A stretch of DNA of 64,000 nt from Notamacropus eugenii (lineage: Eukaryota > Chordata > Mammalia > Diprotodontia > Macropodidae), in the NCBI RefSeq assembly GCF_028372415.1, contig NC_092875.1, positions 31,948,817 to 32,012,816 of the forward strand, written 5' to 3'. The notes below the pieces were generated by a model. It saw nothing but the letters and a program-made list of their open reading frames with translations. It searched no databases and was not told the origin of the DNA. Positions 26,396-38,530 of the stretch are shown in pieces; positions within the stretch are counted from its first letter, which is position 1; each line of letters begins with the position of its first letter. The translations under genes and the position numbers were made by a program.

Positions 26396-27412
26396 TTTTT
26401 TTATTATTTTTTAATGTTTAACAATCACTGCCATACAATTGAGATTTTATCCCCCCCACACCTACCCCGCACTACCCCCCTCCCTCCCCACGACTGCATA
26501 CAATTCTGTATAGGTTCTACATATACTTTCCTATTGAGTATATTTTCACTATAGTCATGCTATGTAGTCAGACTAAAATAAATGAAAGAAATCATATAAC
26601 AAATCAAAACATGATACACAAACACATACACATACACAAACATGATCTGCTACATTTTGTGAATGACTTCCATATTATTTTCTCTGAGTGTGGAAGGCAT
26701 TTTGCCTTGAGAACCACCTTTGGGATTTTTTTTTTATAAGAAGTTCTTGCGTTATTACAAAATTCCAAGTCTACCAGAAAAAACTCTCGCACACTGTGGT
26801 CATTGCTGTGCACAAAGTTCTCCTGGTTCTGCTCCTTTCACTCAGCATCAGGTCATATAAGTCCTTCCAGGCCTCTCCGAAATCTTCTTGTTCATCATTT
26901 CTTATGGCACAATAGTACTCCATTACATTCATATACCATAATTTATTCAGCCATTCCCCAATTGATGGGCATCCCCTTGACTTCCAGTTTTTGGCAACTA
27001 CAAAGAGTGCTGCTATAAATATTTTTTGTACATGTGGGACCCCTTCCCATTTTTATGATCTCTTGGGGATACAGTCCTAGTAGCGATATTGCTGGGTCAA
27101 AGGGTATGCACATTTTTGTAGCCCTTTGGGCATAGTTCCAAATTACTCTCCAGAATGGTTGGATGAGCTCACAGCTCCACCAACAATGAATTAGTGTTCC
27201 AACTCTCCCACATCCTCTCCACCATTTATCATTTTCTTGTTCTGTCATGTTTGCCAATCTTATAGATGTGATGTGGTACCTCAGAGTTGTTTTGATTTGC
27301 ATCTCTCTAACCAATAGTGATTTAGAGCATTTTTTCATATGATTATAGATATCTTTAATTTCTTCTTCTGAAAATTCCCTGTTTATTTCCTTTGACCATT
27401 TATCAATTGGGG
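25970..27412 (-). mobile_element. Composite antisense L1: two 3' ends within one 16-bp TSD
   Basis: Two antisense L1 3' ends in tandem, 25970-26336 and 26401-27412, separated by a (TTTA)n run. Both carry the same 3' UTR (ttttaatgttt/acaatcactgcc, then ttttatcccc) and the same stretch catttgcctt/gagaaccacc. A single duplication, acaaactcaaatttct at 25954-25969 and 27413-27428, brackets the pair. The right-hand part extends well into ORF2 (antisense frame at 26943-27422 reads L1 ORF2 C-terminal sequence such as INRQFSEEEI-like and WWRGCG). Confidence 0.9.
26341..26400. repeat. (TTTA)n run
   Basis: About fourteen TTTA units between the two L1 3' ends. On the minus strand this is a (TAAA)n tail, the expected A-rich tail of the first L1 unit. 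Confidence 0.9.
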
Positions 27413-27428
27413 ACAAACTCAAATTTCT

Positions 27429-27864
27429 GACGGAGTTTCAAGATTGAGAACTGATTGTTACCACTTAAGACTTACAGTTCAAAATGATTTTTTGTTTTCC
27501 TTCAAACTACCCAAAAGACCTGACCAAATTCTTATCTCCACCCTCTTACTTGGCAACCTCATATTCCCATCTCCTGATTTGGAGCTCAGGTACTTCCAGT
27601 CAGCAAATAAAAAAGATATTTGAAATTTCCCGTATCATTCTCCTTTCAGAAAACTTCCTCAAACCTTTCTCAACATGCTTAATTTTCTTTCTTAATCTCT
27701 CTCTGTATAAATTTAATATAATGTAAATTAACATAATATAAAATAATTACATGAGGTTTTAATACAAAATAATACCTAACAGCAAATTTAGAGAGGCAGA
27801 AATAAACTCAGGGTAGATCATTTCTCCACCTGAAACAACCTTGGAGGATGTTGGAGGAGACCCT
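27429..27864. other. Copy C sequence, no gene seen
   Basis: 27440-27605 matches A 880-1027 (ttggcaacctcatattcccat compared with ttggcagcctcatgttgct). 27606-27864 is AT-rich and unmatched. Confidence 0.7.
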
Positions 27865-27876
27865 ACCTCCCTAGGT

Positions 27877-28189
27877 GGGGTAGCTAGATGATGCAGTGGA
27901 TAGAGCACCAGTGCAGGAATCAGGAGGACCTGCGTTCAAATCTCACCTCAGACACTTGACACTCACTAGCTGTGTGACCTTGGGCAAGTCACTTAACCCC
28001 AATTGCCTCATCCTGGGTCATCTCCAGTCATCCTGATGAATATCTAGTCACTGCATTCAGATGGCTCTGGAGGAGAAGTGAGGCTGGTGACCTGCACAAC
28101 CCTCCCTCACTCAAAACAAAGTCAAGTGCAAGTCATGTCATCATTTCTCTGATGGCATGGTCTTCTTCTGCAATGAAGGACAAACACAC
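27877..28189 (+). mobile_element. Full-length marsupial SINE with RTE-like tail, 12-bp TSD
   Basis: Head ggggtagctagatgatgcag, B-box-like region, tgtgaccttgggcaagtcac, then the long tail ending tcttcttctgcaatgaaggac. It is flanked by acctccctaggt at 27865-27876 and 28190-28201. The tail resembles the RTE 3' end at 35180-35215. Confidence 0.95.
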
Positions 28190-28259
28190 ACCTCCCTAGG
28201 TAGTAGTTTCACCTGACTGAAGTGCAAATACCTAGGCACCAAGGCTGAGTAATCAACAG

Positions 28260-28890
28260 CAAAAATAGCAACTAAAAAAAAAAAAACAACAGGCCCGGGG
28301 GGGCAATTGTGTAGGCAGAAGTCTCAGCTTCAGAAATTTTTACCTCAAGGACAGCTGATCAGGGAAAGATTGCCAAGCCCTCCAGCAGTATTGAACTCTG
28401 AGACTAGAGAAATTGACCTGACCAGGTCCCTGGCTGTGGCTATAGGGGACAAGGTGGGTGAATATCATCCCAAACAGTGGGAACCCTACTGACTGTGGTC
28501 ACTCACTGAGTTCCTGATTTTGGCTCCAGGGTAGAGCCATGAGCTGAAGCTTGTGTTTTCCTAGAGACTCCAAGGAACAAGAGCACTGACAGTGGCTGAT
28601 GACTTGTGGCTCAGGGGAGAAGGAATACCTGAAGTCAGGCCCCCAGATAGATCTTAGAAAACAACAGCACAAAAAAACCTAAAGCCTGAGATATCCCTTA
28701 CACCTAGGGACCAGAGCCCAACTTTAACACAAAGTCCAAAAATGAGAAATTTCAGATGATGGAGATAAAGCCAAACATAAAGAATCCACCTATGGTAGTT
28801 ATCATGATGATGGAGAAGGTCTGGGTTCAAAGTCAAAAGAAGATAATGAAGTTAAAACAGCTACTTTGATGCATTCTGGGAAGATGGCAA
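28260..28890 (+). mobile_element. L1 5' UTR / ORF1 start remnant
   Basis: Sequence such as ccagagcccaactttaacac followed by an ATG-containing stretch, and further on gcattctgggaagatggcaa, resembles the 5' region of marsupial L1. Diverged; no open ORF1 remains. This is inferred from general resemblance and is less certain than the ORF2 pieces. Confidence 0.5.
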
Positions 28891-28959
28891 AACAGGTCAG
28901 AAATTTCCAGGCTCTCCAGATTTCCTCCCTAAACATACAGAAAATCACCAAGGAACAGA

Positions 28960-30200
28960 GCAGTCATGCAATACACAGTAGCAAATGATTGTAGTAACCT
29001 TGTGTTTGATAAATTTAAAGATTTAAGCTCTGAGGAAAAGAATATACTACTTGGTAAAAAAAAAAAAAGTCAGGAAAACTGGAAAGAAGTTTGGTAGAAA
29101 TTGGGTATAGATAGATATCTGATGCCACCTACCAAGATATGGTCAAAATGTATACATGACCTGAATATAAAGGGTGATATCCTAAGAAAACTAGAAGAAT
29201 ATGAAACATATTACCCATCAGACTTATGGAGAGTAGAAGAATTTATTAATAAAGGAGAGACAGAGAGAATTGTTATATGTAAAATGGAGAATTTTGATTA
29301 CATTACACTAAAGCTTTTGTACAAATAAAACCAATATAGTCAAGATTAGAAGAAAAGCAGAAATTTGGGGGGAAAGGAGAAATTATAGGCAGTTTCTTGG
29401 ATAAAGGTCTCATATAACAAATATATAGATTCTTTTGTCAAATTTATAAAACTATGAGTAATTTCCAAATTGATAAGTAGTCAAAGGATATGAGTAGGCT
29501 GTTTTTCTATGAAGAAATCAAAACTACATATAGTTATGTGAAAATGCTTCAAATCATTATTGATTAGAGAAATGCAAATTAAAACAACTTTGAGATCATC
29601 TCACACCTATCAAATTGGCCAGAATGATAGAAAGCAGAAATGACAAATGTTGGAGGGGATGTGAAAAAATTGGGACACTAATATAGTGTTAGTAGAACTG
29701 TGAACTGATTCAACCACTTTATAGAGCAATCTGCCTAAAGAGTTATAAAACTTTGGTTACTCTTTGACCCAGGAATACCACTATTAGATCTGTTTCTCAA
29801 GGTGATCAAGTCAAAAAGGAAAAGAACCTATATATTCTAAAAATATTTCCTTTGTGGTAGCAAACAATTGTAAATCGAGGGAATGCCCATCAACTGGGGA
29901 ATGACTAAACCAGTTGTAGTATATAATAGTGAAGGAATACTATTGTACTGTAGGAAATGAGGAGCTGGCTGATTTTAGAAAAACATGAAGACATATGAAA
30001 TAATGAAAAGTGAAGCAAGCAGAACCAAGAAAGCAACGTATATAGTAATATCAATATTTTTTCAAAGAATAATTGTGAATGATCAAGTCATTCTGAGTAC
30101 TATAAATACTCAGATCAACTATAAAGGACCTATGAGGAAAGATGCTATCCACCTCCAGGGAAAGAGAAAGAACTGATAAATAGAAGTAAGTATAGCATGG
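28960..30200 (+). mobile_element. L1 ORF2 3' part and 3' UTR (older copy)
   Basis: Sense L1 with decayed ORF2 end: tttgataaatttaaagattt, aactggaaagaagtttgg, catcaactggggaatgact, gcagaaccaagaaagcaac, ending at the ancestral 3' UTR phrase gctatccacctccagggaaag. Its last ~200 bases match A 3350-3540 and B 16850-17030, so at least the 3' end was present before the segment was duplicated. Confidence 0.8.
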
Positions 30201-30298
30201 TTTTTCAAAAGTTTACCAAATGTCACACTGGAAAAAAATTGAGAAATATGACAATGTTCACAATATCATGAATTAATGCATGGAACAAAATTTTTTTT

Positions 30299-32913
30299 AG
30301 AAATGATTTTATTTAGGTAGGTAACTGATTGAAGGAGTCCCATTTGTAATCAAGATGGAATTTCACAGTATGATGTTACATTCACATTTTAAAAATATGT
30401 CTGTATGTATAGGAGCTTGTAAATAGATGTCAACATGCATTACTTTCCAAGTTGTGCTTTCTATTCCCTTTTCTCCCTCCACCAAACAAACAAACAAAAA
30501 ATAACAGCAAATTCAGCAAAGGCAACCTGTTCAAAATAACTTTAAAATTAAAAGACTGAAAATAACAAGCAAGTCTGACAATAGTGTCATGTATCACTAG
30601 AAAATGTTACTGAAGGAAAGTGGAGTTTTGACTTTTGATGATACTGGATTATTTAAACGTTACTTTTTAATAAAAGTAGGCACAAATTTCTAAAAGGAAA
30701 TTTACTCCTTAGAGATAACTATTGAGCCAGTATGACTGGTTCACATGTTCACTGATAGAAAGTAATTCAGTGCAGCCACAACTGACTTTAAATTCATCAA
30801 CTGTATAAAGTTAGATTATAAGAGGGTTTGCAATAGTTATACAAAAAGCCTTACTGCAGAAGATCCATTGAAGTTCACGTTCACCGTTTCACTCCCTTTC
30901 TTTATTGCAGCTGTGTATCATTATTTAAGGTACCTTAACATTCAATTATTTTGACATTTAAAGAAGACTTCAAATGTAAGTGATTTTTTAAAAAATGAAA
31001 AAAAATTATTTTTATTTTTTAAAGGAGTGAGGGAGAGAAGAGGAATCATGTTATCTCATCCAATTTGTATGTCCCAATCCTCCTAAAGGAGGCATGCCAG
31101 GTGGGAAGAGGGGAGATGACACTGGAGGTTGCCCACCTAGGGGCACAGCTGGAGGAGGGTAACTAGCAGGGGCTATCTCAAGCCCTGGAAAAGGGTAGGG
31201 AGTAACAGCATGAATTGGAGACAATTGCGGAGGTTGAAAGTTCAAGCTGTAAGTTTGCGGGGAGAAATATCCAGAGGTTGGTGGGGGAGTTATGGGTGGT
31301 GGGGGAGGCAGAACAGGTGGCAGAGCATTAAGAAGATATATGTGAGAATGCTATGGCAAGTGAATCAGTTGTCCATATGCTGGAGGCCGAGCCCCATAGA
31401 CTGGTTCTTCTGTCTTCATCATGGATTGCATAGTTTGATAACTCTGTCTTGACATATAGGAATTTGTATTTGACATCCCAGTGACATAGCTTGAAGGCAG
31501 TGGTGGGTGGTGGTGGTGGTGAGAAAGAGGAGTTAGCTGATGTACAGGGTAAGGATGACTTCGAGGAGGACTCTGGACTTTTGCTAGATCTCCAGCTTCC
31601 ACTGTGCTGGTTTACTTGCCTTCACCCACTGAGATGGCAGCTGTGAGGATAAGCTTACATTGTAAAGGTGGATGTACAGGTAGTTTTGATGGGTATGTGG
31701 TTTCAATTTGGGGGATTTTAGATACTGATGATTCTGTTGCCTTGTTGTCTTCCTTGTGAGAAACAACTAGTGATTGTTTAACCTGCCTGGGAGATCTAGG
31801 CTGAGGAGATGGTTTCTTAGACCATTGTCTTTGCTGCTATTGCTACTGTTTTGCTGTCTTCTGCAACTCTTTCTGTTGTGGCCATAATTCTTCAGAATTT
31901 TGAGATGGCTGGGACTGTTGTACTGGGGGCACTTGAGGTGTTGGCTGAAGAAATGCTGGTTGCTGCAATTGATGAGGACTGTGATGAGGCACCTGCTGGT
32001 TTTCTTGTGAATAGAGATCCAGGATCTGGTGGCAAATGTCTTCTAGCACATCAACAGGTACATCTTGAACAACCTGTTCTCACCATTTCCTGCATGTTGA
32101 TTTTGACATCCATTCCTGTATTTCAAATTTGCATAAATGGCCTGCCAAATACATGACTGACACTACTATGATCTCAGGTTCCCACTGTAGTGATAATGTA
32201 GTACACAAACTGTCATTTATAAATGTCCATGCCATTTGAACCAGTATTTGAATTTTGTTTTTATCACCTTTGAGTTGTTTGACATATTTGAGAAGAAATT
32301 GGCAAGGATGCTCCACTTGCAAATCAAACTTTATGGTCTATTATAAAGCCTCTCCAGAACCATAACTTCTTCCTTTGTGTAATCTCCAAATTGACCAAAC
32401 TGTACATCATTTAACAAACTACAAGCTGTTTCGAGAAAATCTTTACATCTTTTAGGAGTTTTTTTTCCAGTTTTCCTGCCAAAAAAAGACCACACACTCC
32501 TGTCACATATCTTGGGAATTGTTGAAATGAATGAAACATGTAGAAACAATGAAAATAAATTATTCCAGTAGCCAGGGTATCATAGCATAGTCCCAAACTT
32601 GTTCCTACATCAAAGATGAACCTGGCACCCTCTCAGCGGTATTGGGCTTCAGTACTTGAATCCAGACGTTTTAATTATGAAGATGTGTGAGCGAAGTCTT
32701 CTTTATCCCAGTACCAGCATGGTTTTGTGTGGTCTAGGCTTGCTGAAATTTTCAAAAGCCTGGAATTTTCTTTATTCTCCTTCATGGATTGATATAAACT
32801 TCTTATTCAAAAGGTTTCCTGAGTAAGTTAGAATCCCACTGCCTCACCAAGTTCTCCTTAGCAACATCTCTCAGTACTGCCTGCAGCCATTTTATACACA
32901 GGATGTCAAGGAG
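30299..32913 (-). pseudogene. CCNK: CCNK (cyclin K) processed pseudogene, near full length
   Basis: Intronless copy of cyclin K, the partner of CDK12/CDK13 in RNA polymerase II CTD phosphorylation. ATG at 32785 (MKENKEN), then [15 protein letters not shown], the first cyclin fold ([39 protein letters not shown]), the second fold ([48 protein letters not shown]), the Gln-rich region ([15 protein letters not shown]) and the proline-rich tail ending LGHTNWMR and TAA at 31051. The 3' UTR (30299-31050) ends at a copied poly(A) run (30291-30298). Frames change several times and there are stops in the N-terminal part, so it is dead. Probable target duplications are ggaacaaaa at the 3' side and agaacaaac at about 32917. 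Human CCNK is 580 residues; the length fits. Confidence 0.93.
30308..30313 (-). other. CCNK poly(A) signal (copy C)
   Basis: AATAAA on the minus strand, about 10 bases from the copied poly(A) run (T8 at 30291-30298). Same position as in copy B. Confidence 0.85.
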
Positions 32914-34255
32914 CCTAGAACAAACATCAGTACTAATTAGATGTTATTAATTTAGTCAGATGTATTTCCAAATTATCTTATATAGAGAATCATCCTACCA
33001 CATGTGGCTTTAATAAAACTGAACAAATTTGGTGGAACTCACTTCCTTAATATAAGCTGATCTACAATGTGAGTTGATTTATACACTTTCCCATTCTAGC
33101 TAGGTGTGAAGCTCTTCCACTTGTGAGTTTCTCAATTCCAATTCAGCCTGGGTGGGAAAATGCCTTCCAGGTACCTTTCTTAAAGATACAGGGGGGTTTT
33201 CCTGAACTGACACTCAGTTTATGACAGAAAAAAAACAGAAGTATCCATTTCCTCAGAGCCCAAATTTCTGACTAGATGTACCCCATCAGAGATTTGCTGT
33301 CCCACAACAACAACAATAAATTTGTTCTACAACTTCACATTCCCTAAGAATCTTGTGAACTAGGGAACCAGGTATCAGGTCTTCTCAATTCTCTTAAGCA
33401 AGAACACCGAGAGTATGACCACCAAAGCTTCTCAGCTAGAAAATATGCTTTTCTCAACCCCTTACTAGAAGATTTTGGAAAACCCTGCTGGAAATCAACT
33501 CATCGTCTACTAGGGTAGGAAGACAGAACTTCTTCAGCCTTCAGAAAATACCAAAGTGGAGCTCTTTTTTTAATACCTTCAACTTTTTGAAGGTCCTACT
33601 TAAAGGCAAAGAGTCCAACTACCTTCAAAGGTTCATCTCCCAATCTTATATGGAGAAATCTTCCTTGAGAGATGAATTCATTCCCTGCCAAGGATGGCCC
33701 AGGAAATGTACCCGAGTTTTAAATGTTGCCAATTTTTCCCAAATTTTCTAGGATGCAATCTTCTAACATAAACTAGGACAGAAACAAAACACACAAAATT
33801 GTTCACTCACCCTTTTTTTTTCTGGAGAAGATCTTGCTGTCCTGAATAGAGAGAGAGCCAATCACACTCACAAATTTCCTATCAAGAAGTTCTCCCCTTA
33901 TGGACAAATTTTTCCACTTGGGTCGACTAAAATAAAAGGGATTTCTGATAAGGTTCTGAGGTAGGCAGCTCTTATTCCCATCCCTTCGTGGTTGCCGGTA
34001 AATAAGGGTAGTGGTCTCTCTTGGTGACCAAAGATGCCTAGATAGCAGGGAACACCTCTGGTGAGTTTATATCCAGGTTTACCTTCCTGACAAGTGAAAG
34101 ACAACCCTGATTGGCTGATATTTAGTGAGGAAGTGGGCTGAGAGGTCACACCAAACTTTGATGAAGGGGACAGAGAAGGGAATACTACAAATGATTACTA
34201 ATGGTAAGATAACAAAGCATTAAAACTAATTTTCCTCATACCTCCTTTGATTCTC
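32914..34255. other. Copy C right arm, no gene seen
   Basis: 32914-33100 matches the 5' flank of CCNK in A and B; 33100-33950 has no partner in A or B; 33960-34255 matches B 21430-21990. No L1-CRNKL1 chimera is present here. Confidence 0.7.
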
Positions 34256-35179
34256 TGAGACATGCAATCTCCTTAGTGAATCACTGATAATTATCAAATC
34301 TTAGGACTGACCCATTGTTGTCACATTTGGATGCTGCCTTTTTAGCTTCTTCTGATCTCAACTTAAATGTCTCCATTCACCCAGACCTCTCTGCTTACAA
34401 CATCCTCATTGCTTTAAATTTGGTTTCTCAGCTTATTCTTTCATTCTTTAATGAAAGGCTTTTAAGCCAGTTTGATCCATCACCTGCTATTATGGAAACT
34501 TGAGGTTAAAAAAATGTGACAATGATATATACTATTCCAGGTAGAACTTCATAAACTTTGCAAATGATAGGCAAATAGCCCTAGATGAAACTTACTCTAT
34601 ATTATAAGCAGGCTTGATAATTTCACCTCTTTAATTGTGCAAAGAGTGTATTTAAACCAATTCATTATTTAGGTATTTCACAACACAGAGTTGATAAGAG
34701 TTTATGACTAAATGGTCACAAGAAACTTCTAAGTTTACAAGTAAAGAGATTTGAAAAGGTCTTTTCCCATACTGGAATCAATTATTAATTTTCCCTTTCA
34801 AAATATACCCCTTTTAAATGCTTCATAAGTTTTTAACCTTATCAAAATAATCCCTACTAACTTAATCAATAATTTCATAATTTTTGTGATGGTCAAATCA
34901 TTTCAAATCAAATAGTAAGTGATAGTCAAATCATTTTCTATAGGCAAACCAAACTAGGCTTAAAATAAAAATTTGTGATGATTAAAGGGTTCAAGAGATG
35001 TCGTTTCTGGATAATTTAATAATTTTATTAATAAGACCAGCAGTTTCTTAATAAAAGAATAAAAAGAATGTTCATTGGACCATCTTTCTTAGACCAAACA
35101 CAATCATGGCAGTTTATATACCCTTTTCAATGAGGAGCAGAGGTCACTCATCACCATATCACCCTTGGGCAGAAAAAAT
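34256..35179. other. No gene seen
   Basis: AT-rich sequence with no recognised repeat or conserved frame. Confidence 0.6.
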
Positions 35180-37060
35180 GGTTGGTTGTTATTCTTCATT
35201 CTTGAAGAGGACCAAAATGACATGACCATGATCAAGGAAAGTTTCAGTGTGTACAACTGTGCCTGATCAGACCAATACAAGCTCGGAATGCTCTACCACA
35301 GATTGGACACAGATGGTCCGTGTGAATATTTGGGGTGGTTACTCCAAATTTGTGCATCCTACATTTCCTTTGTGCTGTCTCAATTCTCCTTTGCTAATAG
35401 AGCACAGCAACTTTTCTGATGTGGGTACACCATGCTGAGTGGTCCTGTGTCAGTATCTCCCATGTTGCACAATCAAATCCAAAGTTCTTGAGAGACCCTG
35501 AGAGTGTCTTGTATCGCTTCTTCTGACCACCATGTGATCACCTGCCCCATGTGAGTTCTCCATAAAATAGTCTTTTTGGTAAGCATACATTTTGCATTCA
35601 AACATGGCCAGCCCGTTGGAGTTGTGTTCTCTGAAGCACAGTGTGAATGCTTGGCGGTTAAGCTTGAGCAGTATCTGCTACCTTAGCTTGCCAGGTGATC
35701 CTCAGAATTTCCTAAGACAGTTCAAATGGAGGCAATTCAGTTTCCTGGCATGGTGCTGGTAGACTGTCCATATTTCACAATGAGGTCAGCACAATGGCTC
35801 TGTAGACCTTCAGTTTGGTAGTCAGTCTAGTACCTCTTCTCTTCCAAACTTTTCTTCAGAGCCTCCCAAACATTGAGTTAGCTTTGGCAATGCATGCATC
35901 AACCTCATTGTTAAAGTGTACATCCCTAGAAAGTACACTGCCAAGGTAAGTGACCTTATCCACAGCATTCAAAACTTCTTCATTTGTTGTAACTGATGAT
36001 TCCACATATAGCTGGTGTGGTGGTGGCTGATGGAGCACCTGTGTTTTCTATTAGGCCAAAATTAGCACAGACAGCAGAGAATTGATCCATACTTTGTTGC
36101 ATCTCAGGTTCAGAGGCTGCATTCATCTGCAAACAGAAAATCATGGACCAACACTCCCTCCACTTTGGTCTTGTCTTGTAGTTTATTCAAATTGAAAAGT
36201 ATGGTAGTTGACCTCGATGCTGTGTTCATCCTCATAGAAAACATTTGACAACATGGCTGAAAACATCATGCTGAAAAGCATGGGAGCAAGCACACAGCCC
36301 TGTTTCACCCCGCTGGTGACTGGGAAGGCACGAGAGCATTGTCTACTATCCAGAACCAGGACAAACATGCCATCATGAACTTGTACAATACTGATGGATT
36401 TCTCCAGGCAGCCACATTTTCACATAATTTTCCATAAGCTTTTACAACTAACAGTGTCAAAGGCCTTGGTCAGATCTATAAACATTGTGTACAGACCTCT
36501 GTTCTGCTCCTGGCATTTCTCCTGGAGTTGTCGGGCAGCAAACACCATATCGACTGTTCCTTGGCCCTTTCTGAAGCCACACTGGCTTTCAGGTAAATGA
36601 CCATCTTCCAGGTGAAGGATCAACCTATTAAGGAGGACTCTGGCAAGAATCTTGACAGCAATGACTAAGAAAGAGATCCCCCTGTGATTGTCGTAGGACA
36701 ATCTATTCCCTTTACCCTTATCGAGATGGACAATGGAGACATCATTGAACTCCTGGGGAATAACCTCCTCTTGCCATATAACCTGGAAAATTTCAGTCAG
36801 CTTTTGTATGAGCAATGGTCCCCCTACCTTGTAAATCTCAGCTTGAATAGAATCAGCACCAGGTGCTTTGCCACATGAAAGGAGTCTAATGGCCTCAAAA
36901 ACCTCTTCTTCAGTAGGAAGTTCAGCTAAGGAGGGATTGACTTCAACCTGAGGTAAACAGTCAATGGCCTCAGCATTGATTGATGATGGTGTGTTGAGAA
37001 CACTATGGAAGTGTTCAGCCCATCTCTCTAGGTTCATGTCCTTATCACTAATCAATGACC
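35180..37060 (-). mobile_element. RTE-type LINE, 5'-truncated, antisense
   Basis: Reverse-transcriptase pieces on the minus strand: GKAPGADSIQAEIYK, FNDVSIVHLDKGKGNRLSYDNHRGI, LPESQCGFRKGQGTVDMVFAARQLQEKC, TMFIDLTKAFDTV (motif A), then GVKQGCVLAPMLFSMMF (motif B), DFLFADE (motif C, where DD is expected) and VTYLGSVLSRD. The order and wording are of the RTE clade. The 3' end at 35180-35215 reads tcctcttcaagaatgaagaa in sense. The longest open piece is 211 codons (36420-37055). Frames are broken in at least three places and the 5' half is missing, so it is inactive. Confidence 0.9.
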
Positions 37061-37486
37061 ACTCTCAGACTTGAGACAAACAAAAGTACCTGTCTCTACC
37101 CAAGGTTGAAGAAAATAAAATGGACTTTGCTGCCTTAAATTAAATTCCTTTGAGTGAGGTCTGACCAAGCTGAAGACAGTTAATGCAATCTTATTATCAG
37201 TAAAATCCTTCAAAAGACTGAAGTTTTAAAATAAGGAATTTGAAAGATGGAGAGAACCTCAGAATCTCCTAAAGATATTGATTATTAATAATCATTTCTC
37301 TCAGATAGGACCAAATGAAAACAGTTACTTGGGGATAATCACTGTTTGCAAATATCTCTCTATTCTGTTTCAGTTGGTTGAAATGAGAAATCTCAGGGTT
37401 GAGAGAAAAATGCAGCCATTCTATGAAAAGGGAAAACCAAAATCTTGCTGCCAGGTAACACTGGCAAAAGCTTGAGTGCTACTGGG
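37061..37486. other. No gene seen
   Basis: Unassigned sequence between the RTE and the decayed tandem repeat. Confidence 0.5.
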
Positions 37487-38530
37487 GTTCATGACTGATA
37501 GGTCAGACATCTGGAAAGGATTCTCTATTACCTGCGATATTGGAGTGAAATGTCCCTATGATTTTTTTTTCTTTATCCTCATATTCTGAAACTATTTTCT
37601 TGCCTGAATAATTTAGATGATTCCCTTTCTTCTGGATAGGTGTTTCATCTGTGAAGAATCCACCTATAAATTCTGCTTGAAATGATCATGCTGCTCTAGA
37701 AACTCTGCCTGGCTGTAGGCTGTCCTCTTCTTGACCTTATTTTCCTTACTGGAACTGCCACTCGAGGATTTATACTTGCGCTTGCATTTAAGGGATGAAT
37801 ACTTGTTAATAGAAACTATTCAGTCAACCAAGACTCTGTTACTATTGTTAATTTTTGATGGACCAATCAATGAATTGGCCTCAGGGTGGTCATGTGACAG
37901 GCCAACTGTAGATGGCCAGAATGAAAAAAAGTTACAGAACTGGTGATTTCTCTTATGATAACATGAAAAAGTAACCCCAAATAAGGACAAATTCTAGGCC
38001 TGGTCCATTTCATAGTTTCACAAAACTGAGCTACGCTTCAGACAAAAATTGGAACAAGCTGTTATACTTGCTTATTGATAGTCACCATTCAGAAACTGAG
38101 CTCACTTTGGTCTTTATTCATTGAAATAAGAGAAGAAATCCCATGGCTTGGAGAAATAATACTATTTATTGAATGAAAAAGGACAAATGGAATCTTCTTG
38201 TGAAGTAATAAATAGTACACCGGGAAATACCTTGATTTCTACTGGAGTTCATCACCGACATATCAGACATCTGGAATATTTTCTCTTTAATGGAGATTAT
38301 TGGGTGAAACATCCTTTTGATTTCTCATCTTCATTTATATGTTGATACCTTGAGTAATATTGAAGTTCAAGACTGAAAAGTCAGGCATCTTCATAGTATT
38401 TCTGTTAACTGACATTCCTTGGGGGAAACATTCTTCAATATTCTTCTTCATTCCCATATTCTGAAATCATTTTCTCTCATGATTGTAGGTGATTTCTAGC
38501 TTCTGGATGCTTGTTCCACCTGTGCCATCT
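37487..38530. repeat. Decayed tandem repeat, three partial units
   Basis: A ~190-bp unit beginning ttcatgactgataggtcag, followed by acatctggaa, a gtgaaatgtcc-like stretch, catattctgaaactatttt and a final ctggataggtgtttcatctgtg. A second, partial copy starts at 38246 (ttcatcaccgacatatcag) and a third at 38366 (ttcaagactgaaaagtcag), ending near 38525 with catattctgaaatcatttt and tgcttgttccacctgtg. About 570 bases of other sequence lie between the first and second. Confidence 0.65.

Larger units (their letters stand above)
22900..34255. repeat. Segmental duplication copy C
   Basis: Third paralogous segment. 22900-23470, 25021-25165, 25881-25969 and 27413-27605 together match A 25-1030 once the L1 insertions are removed; 30060-33100 match the CCNK region of A and B; 33960-34255 match B 21430-21990, the flank beyond CRNKL1. 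C lacks the L1-CRNKL1 chimera and keeps the longest CCNK retrocopy, so it is the most distant of the three. Confidence 0.8.

Noticed and set aside
26943-27422. 159-codon minus-strand frame
   Set aside because: A piece of L1 ORF2 inside the antisense L1, not a host gene.
27877-27960. tRNA gene
   Set aside because: The A-box/B-box-like head belongs to a SINE; there is no cloverleaf with a proper acceptor stem, and the same head recurs in many copies.
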